DNA from: Glebionis coronaria
Taxonomy: Eukaryota; Streptophyta; Magnoliopsida; Asterales; Asteraceae
DNA length: 64,000 bases
Assembly (NCBI GenBank): GCA_025667525.1
Contig: CM046882.1
Coordinates: forward strand, 19,418,488 to 19,482,487
Direction: 5' to 3'
Positions 1 to 11,209 of this stretch are shown one piece after another. The notes beneath the pieces are model-generated. The model was not told where the DNA came from. It saw nothing but the letters and a program-made list of their open reading frames with translations, and did no database searches. Both the position numbers and the translations under genes were made by a program. The number at the start of each line of letters is the position of its first letter. Position 1 is the stretch's first letter.

Positions 1-595
1 TGGTAATGGTTGTGGCTGCAAGGTTTTGATTTTGTAAAAAAAGTAATAAGATGTTAGCTTTTATATCCAAAAAATTTGGGGGAGAGAATTAGAGAAGTAG
101 AATTAGTGAGTTTGTGTTTATTTGTAGGTACCAATTTTTTAGATAATTGTTTTTGAACAATGAAAATGAGATCATAAAATAGGAGTAGGTATGAGATTGT
201 TTTTAGATGATGAAGATAAAGAAGATAAGTAAATGATGGAAGATGATATAAAAAATAAAATGAACAAAATACCCTTTTGTGAGTTGTTAACATTCATATG
301 TGGGGCTAGTTAAAGCGAGAGACAAACGGTGGAAAAGGTTTGAAAGTTAAGGCTGAACGGTGCAACTTTTTTAGTCAAGGGACGAACGACGTCGGTCAAC
401 GCAAACCATAAAGACAAACCGTGTAATTTACTCTATTTTTTATATATTATAAAACAAATAATTTAAATGTGTTGACCAATACTTTAATAAACTTATGCTG
501 ATACTTGATAGCTTTATTTTGTAAATCAACCATCTTCATAGACAATGCATCTCCAACTTGAACAATGTTTTTTTTTCTATTTCAACAGCTTTATT
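1..595. other. AT-rich non-coding start of window
   Basis: No supported gene. The stretch is AT-rich, with a short phrase around 300-430 about sequences such as gacaaacggtg that resembles a transposon end, but no partner terminus was found. The short open frames here have no recognisable protein features. Confidence 0.4.
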
Positions 596-829
596 CTATA
601 AATTGATCACATGTTCACCTAAATTATTGGTAGCATGGAGTGTAGTCATAGTTTCATTTAGCGTAGTCAAACCTTCATTCAGTCTTTCATTCATTTTAGT
701 TTGGCCGTTTTGTAGCTCCGTTTGTGTATCTGCTATTTTTAAAGACTGATCTAACACAACTTTATCATGTTTTTCAGCATTTTTTGAGGTTTGACCAATT
801 TCTTGTGATTGAACATCAATAGAAGTCAT
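596..829 (-). pseudogene. Coiled-coil-like protein fragment
   Basis: A 77-codon open frame on the minus strand rich in Q, N, E, K, L and T with heptad-like spacing, for example the segments LNEGLTTLNETMTTLH and KIADTQTELQNGQTKMNE. It looks like a piece of a coiled-coil protein. In-frame coding-like sequence continues on both sides but is broken by stops, so I read it as a remnant and not a gene. No family was recognised; it may come from a retrotransposon-associated or structural coiled-coil protein. Confidence 0.3.
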
Positions 830-1511
830 ATGCCCTTCTATGATCTCTAGCTTATTTTTGAGAATTCAACAGACCTTTCTTTGCTCTCTAATTATAAAAC
901 ATACACCATGCTATGTCTAGAGCGATTATCTTTATACGAAAACTTCGCAAGGATGCTACTAAACATATATTTACTTATGAATGCGTCAAATCGACTAGGC
1001 CTTTTTCTCAAACAGGTCAAATGGGTCAAAACAAAAGATGGCTTCAAGAGGAATGGGTCAAACGGGTCGTATTGCCGAAACCATATTCTTAGTGGAACGA
1101 TAACTAATAAGTTAAGATTTAGATAAAGATTATAACTATATTATAAGGGTGGGATTTGCACTGTTCAAAGTAACCGTGCCTCTCTCACAGTGTTAATATT
1201 TGATTCGTTACACCCGTCTCACTAGTGTGGCTCTCACAAATACCCACCTACCCTTCTCACCCTCATTTTTCCCCAAACTTTCTATACAAAATTTCACAAG
1301 TCAAGTCTTGATTATGCATTTACAGGCGAAAGGAAACAAATAGATTCAACATATTTTTAGACAGGTTAAAGTACCGGCTCTTCATCTGTTCATTAACCTT
1401 CTTCTTTTTTTCAATTAAAATACAGATATAAATTAGTTACGGTATACCCAAACAATATATGGTATATAAAATTAATTACGTGTCATATTCCTAAAATTGA
1501 AAAACCCACGC

Positions 1512-1519
1512 TATATATA
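1512..1519 (+). promoter_or_regulatory. TATA box of IRE1-like gene A
   Basis: TATATATA lies about 300 bases before the ATG at 1817. A 5'-UTR intron is possible between a GT near 1589 and the AG near 1784, which would place transcription start just downstream of this box. The same spot in copy B is disrupted by an inserted element. Confidence 0.5.
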
Positions 1520-1816
1520 CTCGTGCCTCACTTGATATTAAATCAACCCGGCGGCTACTTTAAATCGATCGAACAATATTACTCAAAGGTTTGTTTCATT
1601 ATATTTATGTTCGTTCATATACTCAAACCCTACTTTAGATATTAGGGTTTTATGTTTTACTTACAATATTAAATAATGAATGTATATATGTTCATTAAGA
1701 TATTAGGGTTTTAAGTAGGGTTTTATGCTTTTGATTGTTACTTGATTAGTTTGTTTGAGTTAACTTTGTCAAGATGATCATCAGGAACTTATTTGATCGA
1801 GCACTTGTGTAAGAAG

Positions 1817-3206
1817 ATGAATCCAGAAGTAAATAATTCTCATCTAGAGAATCAAAGTCTGTTTGAGGGGAAATATGAAAAAGTGAGTGTTATCTATAAG
1901 AAGATACAGTCTAGAGAAACTTTTGATTTACAGATGGGTTGTGAGCATAAGAATATCAGGAGAGTTTTTGGGTTTAAAGGTAACAAGGATAATCTCTTTG
2001 TGGCTTTGGAGATGTGCGCGTACTCATTACAAGACTACTATCTGGAGCATGGACCTTCAAAACAGATAACAGAGATATTGAGGTAAGTAGTATTAATTAA
2101 ACATGAGATTTCTATGTTATTATGTTTAATTTTTGTAAAAAATCTTAATTTTGATTATTTTTTCGTGTAAATCAGAGATCTAATTCGGGCATCAAGCTGT
2201 CTGGAAAGAAATAGAATCAGGCACGGAAATATTCGAGCCAGTAGTGTTATGATCGAAGTCGACGGTAATAGACTAACAACAAAGCTTTGTGGATTCGACA
2301 ACTGCAAAAAGTTGGAAGCATGTAAGTTTGCTTAGCTTATATGTAATAACGTGTTGGTATATATAATGCCTCTATATGTTTATTTAGACCAAAAGTGCAG
2401 CAGAACCTCTAACCTATATAGGCCATTCAGCAATTTTTGATTCTGCTTGCTTATGTGTTTGTTTAAAAGTTGTTGGTTATTATAAGTTTTTGTTTATTTG
2501 TATATGATAGGGGAAGACAAACACGAGGATATGTGGTATTTAGGGCTCACATTCCTGTCCTGCCTAACCGAGGACAAAAGCTTTATTAAGCTGGACTATG
2601 ACGAGCAAAAGAAACAGGCAATGTTGAAACTTGCGGAACTTTTCAGCACGAATCCAGAAGGTTATGACATTGTGAGTAGGATGTTAAACTACAATACATA
2701 TCCATGGTATGTCGACTGTGTAGAATATTTAGAGTGTGTTACATGAATATATTGTCTGGTTTTCTGACATTGTAATGTATAGGATGACCTACGGTGCACT
2801 ATCGCAACATGTTGTATTTTGGGATGACCTCAAACGTCTGATGTGTTTAGTAGATACATGTGATGCATTAGAGAATGTGAAGGGGGACTATGCGATACTA
2901 CAGGAAATCAACGACTTGGGGTGTGTTATGTATGGAGTTAGCTGGAAGGAAGACGTGGACCAACAATGGCTCCGAACACTATCTAAGAAGTCGAATTACA
3001 CTGATGACGTATTTGGATTATTGAAGATGATTAGAGACACAAACAATAATCTACTCGAATTTAAGGATCTTGATTGGGACAGATGTTCGCTGGAGAACTA
3101 CATAAGAAAGAAATATCCCTCACTCCTTATGAACATAATTGACTTGTCCAAGTTTAGATTCAGAGGAAACAAAATAATGAAAAACTATTTTGTAGAATAT
3201 TTGTAA
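1817..3206 (+). CDS. IRE1-like: IRE1-like pseudokinase with KEN domain, copy A
   Basis: Four exons, 1817-2082, 2176-2321, 2511-2706 and 2783-3206, joined by GT-AG introns with phase kept, give about 343 residues. The start is the first ATG, reading MNPEVNNSHL; the frame is open a few codons upstream but has no ATG. Residues 1-90 resemble a kinase N-lobe (KYEKVSVIYKKI, then LFVALEMCAYSLQDYY, like the IRE1 hinge). The catalytic loop expected as HRDLKPQN reads HGNIRASS, and the metal-binding DFG/DMG position reads GFDN, so kinase activity is unlikely. The last ~130 residues match the IRE1 KEN/RNase domain (FWDDLKRLMCLVDTCDALE, YPSLLMNII). The family's IRNKLNHY motif reads IRDTNNNL, losing the catalytic His. 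There is no signal peptide, lumenal sensor or membrane helix. A soluble, enzymatically altered IRE1 relative is inferred; the family call is firm, the function is not. Confidence 0.82.
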
Positions 3207-4270
3207 ACTGTTTAAAAAGATGTTGCAATCTTTTGATTTTTATGATATAATTGTTTTTGTTTCATTATATGATTCATATTGACAGAGTAAATCCATGATT
3301 TGTGTCTGAAAATTAGAGATTTAATGGTTGTGCCACTTTTGGGTGCTTGCCACATAAATACTTTTGAAACAATGTTATCCATAGCAGTGAAATACCAATT
3401 TTATGTGTTACTTCACATCACGTAAATTATAGAAATTAACTTCAAATGAGACGTTTTTTAAAAAAAATAAAACACTCGAAAATTTTATTAATATAAGAGT
3501 TTCAATAGAAACAGATCCCTAACATTAAAAAAAACTTTAAAAGTAATTTGAAATGTCATCAAATGGTAAGCGTTTGCTTTTGCCTTCAAAATATCTCGCG
3601 CTACTCTATGCCAAGCTTACTTCTTTTTAAGCAGGTGAGAAATAGATGCTAAAATGTCAACACAACCGTTGAGTGAATTAATATGTTTTTAATAAATAAT
3701 AAAACTTTTGAACAAAAAAATCTCATCGACTAGTGCTAATGTAACACATAAAAAATCTATATTTCACACTATTAAGCTAAGCTCATGACACTGATGCCTT
3801 AACAAAAAAATTTGATTTAGTCTGCCGTATACTCCATACTCTTCGTACAAAACACTCGGCAGAGCAGCTTACTGTGCGACCTGCTAGGGTGGGGGACGTC
3901 ATTTCAAATGGATCCATTTGTCTGTACCACCGCCTACCCATTATAACTAGTTATAGGTTCATGATTTATATGGACTTTTAAAATGATAATACATTACTTA
4001 TTATTATCATACTAATAGTGGCTTATTACCCATACAATCAATATGTGTGTCCATTTTTCAAAAGCATTGAATCAAATTTCTTACGTTTATATAAAACAGC
4101 TTGCCTCGTTCAAGCATATATTCAAACAACGTAAGTTTATTCAACGTAAGTTTATTCAAACATGTATTATTTAAAAAGCATATATATAAACAACATATGT
4201 TTATTTTACAAACAACATGTATTTTCCCTCGCGAGTTTATAAAGCGGTAAAAGCGAGGCTATGAGCTCAC
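3207..4270. other. 3' flank of IRE1-like gene A, no gene seen
   Basis: AT-rich non-coding sequence shared with copy B (46921-47918). It holds no supported coding region. In copy B the retroelement insertion splits this flank just after the gene. Confidence 0.6.
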
Positions 4271-4864
4271 TGTTAGAATTTTGGTGGGTGGATCAATAAT
4301 CTGAGAGTCGTGTCAAATACTTTCAGATCAAAGTATTTCGATGGTTCTATTGAAATCTCCAATCGGATAAAACTCAGATTCGAACTGTATCTGTGCTATT
4401 GTTGTTATGATGTCGAACCAGAAAAATGAAGAGATAATGACCAATAAAACTGAAATTCGGTTGATAACTGCTATAGCAGTTGTAACCACAAAACCAATTA
4501 ATTTAACAGGCAAACCGGGTTGGCAAAACCAGGTCTAGTTTTCAGGAAATTTTATTTTCTAGTGCGTTTTTAACCCAGCCAGGGGCGCTGCCCCTTGGAC
4601 CCTGCCAGGGGCTTCCGCCCCTTGGACCCTGCCAGGGGCTTCCGCCCCTTGGACCCTGCCAGGGGCTTCCGCCCCTTGGACCCTGCCCAGGGGCGCTGCC
4701 CCCGGACCCCCGTCGGACGGGGGCTTCGCCCCCGTATGATAACCGTAATAATGTCATACAAGTGTGCACTCCGCACAACCCGACTTGATGAACGTTTATC
4801 ACGATTACACATTGGTCAACTAAGTCAATCCATTACACTTAAATCACATACAAAATCACCAACA
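4271..4864 (+). mobile_element. Solo LTR (594 bp) with 5-bp target duplication
   Basis: Begins TGTTAG and ends CCAACA, the TG...CA termini of LTR retrotransposons, and is flanked by the direct repeat CTCAC at 4266-4270 and 4865-4869. The unfilled site is present in copy B, where gagctcac runs straight into atgatatag at 47911-47927. No internal retrotransposon domain is present, so this is one LTR left by recombination. Inside, 4575-4735 is very GC-rich and holds tandem units of about 29 bp built on CCAGGGGCTTCCGCCCCTTG. Confidence 0.9.
4575..4735. repeat. GC-rich tandem repeat inside the solo LTR
   Basis: Four to five near-identical units of about 29 bp containing GGGGCTTCCGCCCC, a perfect inverted motif that can form GC-rich stems. 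It contrasts sharply with the AT-rich surroundings. Short open frames across it on both strands are repeat artefacts. Confidence 0.85.
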
Positions 4865-5157
4865 CTCACATGATATAGAAATTACACGTAGATCGAGAAA
4901 CGAATGTCTGGTAGTCGACATATTACTTCACGAGACAATAATCACCCGTCGATCGAGAACAAAACGCCTTACGGTCGGCACGCGACTACACGAGACCTAA
5001 AAATGATGAAACATGTCTTAGGCTGGGGACAAAAATATGTCATATTTACGTAATTATTGTATTTTAGTAAGTTTTGGACATCGTATAACTTTTATAAATT
5101 TTTTATAAAACTTTTGATATTCATTGTTATTAATGTATGAGGTGAGATCCTTATAGA

Positions 5158-7365
5158 ATATGCATCAAAAAAAGAAGGAAGGAAACAATCTCAATCATCC
5201 ATTCAAGTTCCATCTAATGGTCTATATTAATCTTTTTAAATTTAATTTAAAAACCCATTTTCATCCTATTTCTTAAAAATTAAATATCTCTCAAACCGTT
5301 AATCGTTACGAAAAACTAATTATACCATCGCGACGGGAATTAAGTTATCTTTCTATAGATAGGCACTTCTATACACTTTCGGCAAACTTTTTTTTTTAAA
5401 ATTTACGCATAAAAAATTACATGTGATTCTCGAAAAATTACATGTAATTTTCGAAAATTACGTGTAATTTTTTTGGCGAGAATTTTTAACACTGTAAATC
5501 GTTAACTTTTGTGTGAATTACATGTAATTATGTGTGAATTACATGTAATTTTTGTAATAAAATAGTTTATTAGTGTTAAATGCAAATCACATGTAATTAT
5601 GTGTGAATTACATGTGATTTTTGTAATAAAGTGGTTAGTTAGTGTTAAATGAAAATTACATGTAATTTTGTCTGAATTACATGTAATTTTGCTCAAATCA
5701 CATGTGATTTTATAAATAATTACATGTAATTTTGCTCAAATTACATGTGATTTTATACAAAATTACATGTAGTTTTGCTTTAAATCACATGTAATTTTAT
5801 AAATAATTACATGTAATTTTGCTTTAAATCACATGTGATTCATGTAGACTCACATTACTTTATATCTAACTTTCGTCCCATTTGACGCGTTAGTCTTTTT
5901 TTAAGTTACATGTTTTCATAGATTTTTATTTTCAACTTTAATACCAATAATCTAGAAACCAAGTAAATCACATGCGATTCGTGATAAATCACATGTAATT
6001 CGTGGTAAATCACATGTGATTCGTGGTAAATAACATTTTCTTTCCATTCCTCACATCATCCATCCGTCCGAAGTGGTCTTGTGATCCATGTATGCTATCT
6101 AAAGTGGTCTTGTGATCCATGTATGCTATCTTGTGATCCATGTATGATAATTACATGTGAATTTGCTTGCATTACATGTAATTCGTGGTAAATTACATGT
6201 GATTTAAACAAAAGCACATGTGATTCATCTAAAGTGGGTTTGTTAGAAGAAGTTAAAGTTTTGAAATGTTTGAATCACATGTAATGCAAGCAAATTCACA
6301 TGTAATTATCATCGAATTACATGTGATCCAATGCAAGCAAAATCACATGTAATTATCATCGAATTACATGTAATTCAAGCAGACAATTTAATATATTAAC
6401 AAGATTACATGTGATTAAAAAATCACATGTGATTCATCTAAAGTGGGTTTGTTAGAAAAAGTTAAGGTTTCAGAATGCTTGAATCACATGTAATGCAAGA
6501 AAAATCATATGTAATTATCACCGAATCACATGCAATTCAAGCAGAATTACATGTGATTCAAACAAAATCACATGTAATTTAGAAGCCAATTCGTTTTATA
6601 TATTTTACATAAATGAAAACATAATACGTGATTAAAAAAATCACATGTGATTCATCTAATGTGGGTTTGTTAGAAAAAGTTACGGTTTCGGTATGCTTGA
6701 ATCATATGTAATGCAAGCAAAATCACATGTAATTATCACCGAATCACATGTAATTCAGAAGCCAATTTGTTTTACATATATTTTTTTTGGGTAAAGGGGA
6801 CTCCACCCCGGTAAAATGAACATATTTTATATTAATGGCAACAAACATTTTAATATATTAACAAAATTACATGTGATTCAAACATTTTAATGTAATTCAC
6901 ATAAATCACGTGTGGTTTTAAAATAATAACGAAAATATTTTTGTCATTTAATAGACGGTTATTTTCATATACTTTTAACGATTTTACAATGTTGAAATTC
7001 TCGTCAAAAAAAATACACGTGATTTCACAAATCGCATGTGACGTTACAAATTCAAATGTGATTTTTAAAATAATTAATTAAACATGAGTTTTCGAGAATT
7101 ACATGTAATTTTTCGAGAATTACATGTGATTTTTTTACGAAATTTTTTAAAAAAAGTTCGCCGAAAGTATATAGAAGTGCATATCTATGGAAAGATAATT
7201 TAATTTCCGTCGTGACGGTATAATTATTTTTTCATAACGATTAACGGTTTGAGAATATATTTAATTTTTAAGAAATAGGATGAAAATATGGTTTTTTAAT
7301 TAAATTTAAAAAGATTAATATTGGATGATAGAGATTGCTTCCTTTGTTCTTTTTTGGATGCATAT
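5158..7365. mobile_element. Long-TIR element packed with ACATGT palindromes
   Basis: The termini are inverted: ATATGCATC at the left and GATGCATAT at the right, with similarity continuing inward for about 250 bases (for example cgccgaaagt/actttcggc next to the array). The 10-bp direct repeat TCCTTATAGA flanks it at 5148-5157 and 7366-7375; an 8-bp reading is also possible. The interior, about 5400-7130, is filled with dozens of copies of AATTACATGTAATT and AATCACATGTGATT. There is no coding capacity. A MULE-like or hAT-like non-autonomous element is inferred. Confidence 0.85.
6225..6780. repeat. Higher-order ~210-bp tandem repeat in the ACATGT array
   Basis: Three imperfect units start near 6225, 6433 and 6651. 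Each contains gtgggtttgttagaa, then a palindrome run with atgcaagc and attatca. The unit shows that the array grew by duplication of larger blocks as well as single palindromes. Confidence 0.8.
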
Positions 7366-7542
7366 TCCTTATAGAACTTTTCTCTTTAATGTATTATCCA
7401 ATTTTTACAATTAAGCCCATTATAGGCCGGTGGCCTGTTACAAGTCTCTCTGACGTGACCCCCATGACCCCACCCATCCATCGACCCACAGTCACTCACT
7501 CATTCACTCTGTAACAAACAAACCTACAAAACTTTTGAAAAA

Positions 7543-7760
7543 AATGAAGAACAATGCATCAAGTCGACCAGAAAATCCGACAGGAAATCATCAACCGGAA
7601 TGAACGGATCGCCCAAAAAAGGAGAAGTTCACCTGGTCAGCTGATTTCAAAACCAAACTAGGTCACTCTGTTGATGATTATCATCATGTTGGTGATGACG
7701 TCATCGAGTCTAAAATCATTGTTGTTGATGCTGATCATGACGTCATAGTTTGAATCGTGC
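7543..7760 (+). pseudogene. Broken copy of small MKKNGK-type protein gene
   Basis: The ATG at 7543 opens MKNNASSRPE; shifted frames then give GMNGSPKKG and FTWSADFKTKLGHSVDDY. Comparison with the copies at 12060-12227 and 58050-58283 shows one ancestral frame with a basic N-terminus, a GMN.SPKKGGH..KFTW core and an acidic tail with DDVI. This copy has a deletion in the GGHGG stretch plus frameshifts. The tail codons create repeated TGACGTCA sites. I do not know the family; a small plant RNA- or chromatin-associated protein is only a guess. Confidence 0.5.
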
Positions 7761-7885
7761 AAGTGGATTAAGTTGATGACGTCATCGATTTAAAATATGT
7801 TGACGTTGAGTAGTTTAGTTAATAATTCTACGTAGATCATATCGTTTTGAATTATTGTTAATGATGATAATGATGACGTCATTTC
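7690..7885. promoter_or_regulatory. Cluster of four TGACGTCA palindromes
   Basis: Perfect TGACGTCA sites lie at 7696-7703, 7738-7745, 7777-7784 and 7874-7881. This 8-mer is a classic plant bZIP/TGA-factor site. They arise within and just after the acidic DDVI-coding tail of the broken small gene, so they may be a coding by-product; regulatory use is not shown. Confidence 0.45.
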
Positions 7886-8339
7886 AGAGAGTCTGTTTAT
7901 GTAATTATTACTAGTAGCATTATTATTATGGATAATAAAGTAACTCTTCAGTTAACCGTATCGATGTGAATTGTGATAGTTGTTGTCGATGATGACGATG
8001 ACGTTAAGTAATTGATTTTAATCGGTGTTCATTGACCCGACCCGTACCGGACCATTTCGGTCTGGTTTTTGATCCGGAGCCGAGGTTTTAGATCGATACG
8101 CACCTTTAGTGAGCAGAAATCGCATCACAACCGATCCCATCAAACCGCATGACGACAAAAATCGTTGAATTGGTTTTAAAAGAAGATATAAATATGGTGC
8201 GGTTGCGATTTTACTTATGGAACCAGAAAAAAAGGTTATGGGGGGCAAACTTTTTTTTATTTACAATAGCACTTATTGAAAGCAGCTTCCTTCCGTTTTG
8301 CCACCATATTCCTTATGCTCCAGAATTCTGGATGTGCTG

Positions 8340-9725
8340 CTTTTAGCAAAGCCGCTAATGTGGGTTATCATGTCCGTTATCATATTCAGCTTCAGCACAT
8401 GTCGGTTATCATATTCAGCTTCAAAAGATTCAATAGGCAGTGGTCATGAGAGCTGACTTGATGGCATTTGGACTCCATTTTGGATGCGCTTCTTTTAGCA
8501 AAGCCGCTAATGTACTCCCTCGTCGATCATAAACAAGCCCTAGTGAGATCGCCTTATGTGGGTCAACTTGACCTGCTATATGGGCAAAAGGTGTTGCAAG
8601 TTGGCCATCTGCTGCATCACGTAGAGACGAGTTTGTGTTGTCCATTGTATACGCAATGGTCATGAGAGTCGACTTAGCAACACAGCAAGGCCACTAATAT
8701 GCGGGCAGGTAATGGACATACCTGCCGTAAAAACACATTTGTTAATCACTAGAATTAAACAACCAATTGGAAGTATGTTATTGACTAATCATCTCGTATG
8801 AAATTTACCTGACATAATGATATACTGTGTTCTCCACTTATCAACTTTTGGCCCACTAGGTCCGCTAGCACCAGACCATCCAGCCAAGATGTTGATTCCG
8901 GGCACGATCACATCCGGTGTAACTGTATTAGGTCCCCTCAAGCTAAAAGCCGCCACCACGGGTGATGGCTTCACCCCCAACACCGTCCCACCAAAGCTAA
9001 GTATTGTGTGCGGTTTTGCTTCGGATTTTAAGTACTCTTTAATCTCGTCCCCAACCTTACTCCCCACTGCAACTGCAGGTAACAAATGACTGTCCGCCAC
9101 CAACTCTTCTCCACTAGCCGCATTGTTAGCCGATATCATCCGAACCCTACCAGCTTCTTTCACCAACACATCCTTTTCCATATGTGGGTTAACTCCCCTA
9201 TCAAACAAAACCACCTTACCTCATGTAAGTTCTGGGTCAAGTGAGCCACGTAAACACAACCCAAGCCTTTCCCACTATACAACGACACAGCCGTGACCTT
9301 TTTTCCATTACGAAGGAGAGCATAAGCAGGGAAATTACAGTCTCGAGTCCCTGCACCAACAGTCATTATCCATGGAGCCACATTGGCAAGAAACGAGTTC
9401 ACACGCCCTGAATTTCCAGCTGAACACGACAGAAACACAGCCTTCTCCATGGTCTTAAATGCACAAACAACAACTGTCTCAAGATAATAATAACCAAAAC
9501 CACCACCAAGAGACATAGATAAAACATCAACACCATCTTGGACAGCTTTATCCATATCAGCAAGGATATCTAACCAGAACAACTTGATTTCCCACGTACT
9601 TTGTAACTAACGACCCTTGCATGGACAACCATTCCACGGGTTGTTCCTCTAGCGTAACCAAACAAACTTGGATTATCCACTTGACCACCTGCAGCCGTGG
9701 TCGTGTATGTGTCGCGTGACCTTAA
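8340..9725 (-). pseudogene. Subtilisin-like protease (SBT) pseudogene
   Basis: Reading the minus strand from 9725 down: GHATHT retains the catalytic His motif, a frameshift follows, then [41 protein letters not shown], the AGNSG oxyanion region with Asn, and, after another frameshift near 9200, the protease-associated region and SFSLRGPN-like segment. A GT-AG intron (about 8810 to 8711) precedes GMSITCPHISG, the Ser-site segment (family GTSMACPHVSG). Downstream, ALLKEAHPKWSPNAIKSAL is followed by stops and lies out of normal order, after a GLVYD segment, showing internal rearrangement. There is no signal peptide or complete prodomain. Multiple frameshifts make an active secreted protease unlikely. 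Confidence 0.85.
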
Positions 9726-9734
9726 TAATCAATC

Positions 9735-10513
9735 ACGCTGTGATGGATTTTCGTTAATAAACTCACCTGCTTTAACAACAATAATTTATTGATCACATAC
9801 CTTTATTTCCACATATAAATAAGAATGCACTAGCTAGTTTCAATTTTATTAGTAACCAACGTCTATGACCTTTTTGCCGACTATTCCATCACACAGACTC
9901 GATCCAGATAAAACTCGCCATTTAATGCGCCAGTGTTTTGTCCTGCATTCTGATATAAATCAGCAGAATCAGCAAAATACTGTAATTTGTGCGTAGAAAT
10001 GACTATAAGGTTTAAAGGATTAACTTCTCAAACCCAAAATCTGTTCGCTGTGTTAAACGGCAAGACCACATCCCCGATAACCACTGTTTACAGCTAAATC
10101 CCGAATACAGAGGCCCACTATCGTCTTTGACCCACTGCCCTTTACCAAAGTTGCAGGCTGAAACTGAACGTAAACAAAATAGATAAGAAGGCGATGACTA
10201 ATGTAACGTAATACTAAAGTTACTTAAAGAAGATACAATATACAGCTATATGCTCCAGTTGAAGATCTTTGTCATATTAAGTGTAACTTTGCCTCGTAAA
10301 ATTGTAGGCAAGGATGTTGTGCTGTGTTCGTTAAGTTACAAAATATAAAAGAAAAGAGACTACACTGTTACTTAACGAAAACACAAAATACAGCTCTATG
10401 CTCCAATTGAAGATCTTTGTTGTATTATGTGTCATTTTACCTCAGAAAAGAAACTTGCGCTAATTCTATGTGTTTGCAGAGTTAAATTTTTTGCAAATTT
10501 TCAAAAATATTAA
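9735..10513. repeat. SRO-flanking repeat unit, copy 1
   Basis: Non-coding stretch that recurs at 24870-25640, with a part at 18700-19170. Shared phrases include gacctttttgccgact and aagatctttgt. On the minus strand a partly open segment reads as a decayed gene of unknown kind (SKTIVGVCIQDLAV in the 25-kb copy). It travels with the SRO cluster as part of a larger duplicated unit. Confidence 0.5.
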
Positions 10514-10974
10514 AAGGGATGTTTGGCAACGCGTTTAACAGCAACAAACTAAAAGTGTGTTGCTGTTAAACGTGTTGCCAAACACCCTTTTACAAACATA
10601 AAAAGCTTAAAAAAGCTGTTTGAAAACCTATATAAGCTGAAACATATGATAAATTCAACATTAAAGAGATTATAAAACAGAAATATAGAAGTTTTTTTGT
10701 CCAAATAAGCTTAATCAAAACTTTCAAGAAAATAACCAACCTGTATTAACACGAAATAAGCTATAAAAAGTATCAAAAGTGCTAGTAATAAGTTCATTTT
10801 TTATCAATACTTTTTCTTCACAAAAAAACGAAGTAAGATATAAAAAGTATCAAAAGTGCTAGTATTAAGTTCATTTTCTATACATACTTTTTCGTCACAA
10901 AAAAAAACCAACACCTTATATTACCTAAAACATCATACTGTGTTGCTGTTAAATGCATTCCCAAACACTCCTTT
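10514..10974. mobile_element. hAT-like MITE, copy 1 (TGTTTGGCAACGCG family)
   Basis: Left end GGGATGTTTGGCAACGCG; the right end is its imperfect inverse (gcattcccaaacactcc). Just inside the left end, gtttggcaacgcgtttaaca and its exact reverse complement form a roughly 33-bp hairpin. Similar copies are at 19173-19624, 25640-26100 and 36388-36761. Non-coding. Confidence 0.7.
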
Positions 10975-11209
10975 AAATATTTTCAAAAATTTGCGAAATT
11001 TTTCAAAAAAATATGCGAAATTTTTCAAAAATTCCCAAAATTTAGAATTTTTTTTTGGTGTCGAATTTTTAAATATTTATGAGTATTTTTTCTTTTTGAG
11101 TAAAAAGTTGGGTATTGTAAACAGGTTTAAAAAATGGGCATTTTTGTGATTTTCCTTAAAAAAATAAGGTAATGTCGAGTATAAATGATTGCGGATCGGA
11201 TGTGACCGG

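Larger units (their letters stand above)
970..7455. repeat. Segmental duplication, copy A
   Basis: Sequence from about 970-1430, 1520-4270, 4865-5130 and 7380-7455 recurs in the same order and orientation at 37125-37785, 43405-45137, 46918-48180 and 51189-51275. The copies are highly similar over the IRE1-like gene and differ mainly by insertions. Copy A carries a solo LTR (4271-4864) and a long-inverted-repeat element (5158-7365). Boundaries are estimated by eye from the point where similarity fades. Confidence 0.85.

Noticed and set aside
1793..1816. Upstream start of the IRE1-like gene at 1793
   Set aside because: That codon is TTG; the first ATG in frame is at 1817.
4542..4873. Gly/Pro-rich open frames in the GC-rich repeat
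   Set aside because: They are overlapping frames on both strands of a tandem repeat in the solo LTR.
5400..7130. Array resembling a CRISPR
   Set aside because: Repeats are short palindromes with variable spacing and no constant spacer length, no cas genes, and plant nuclear context; it lies inside an inverted-terminus element.
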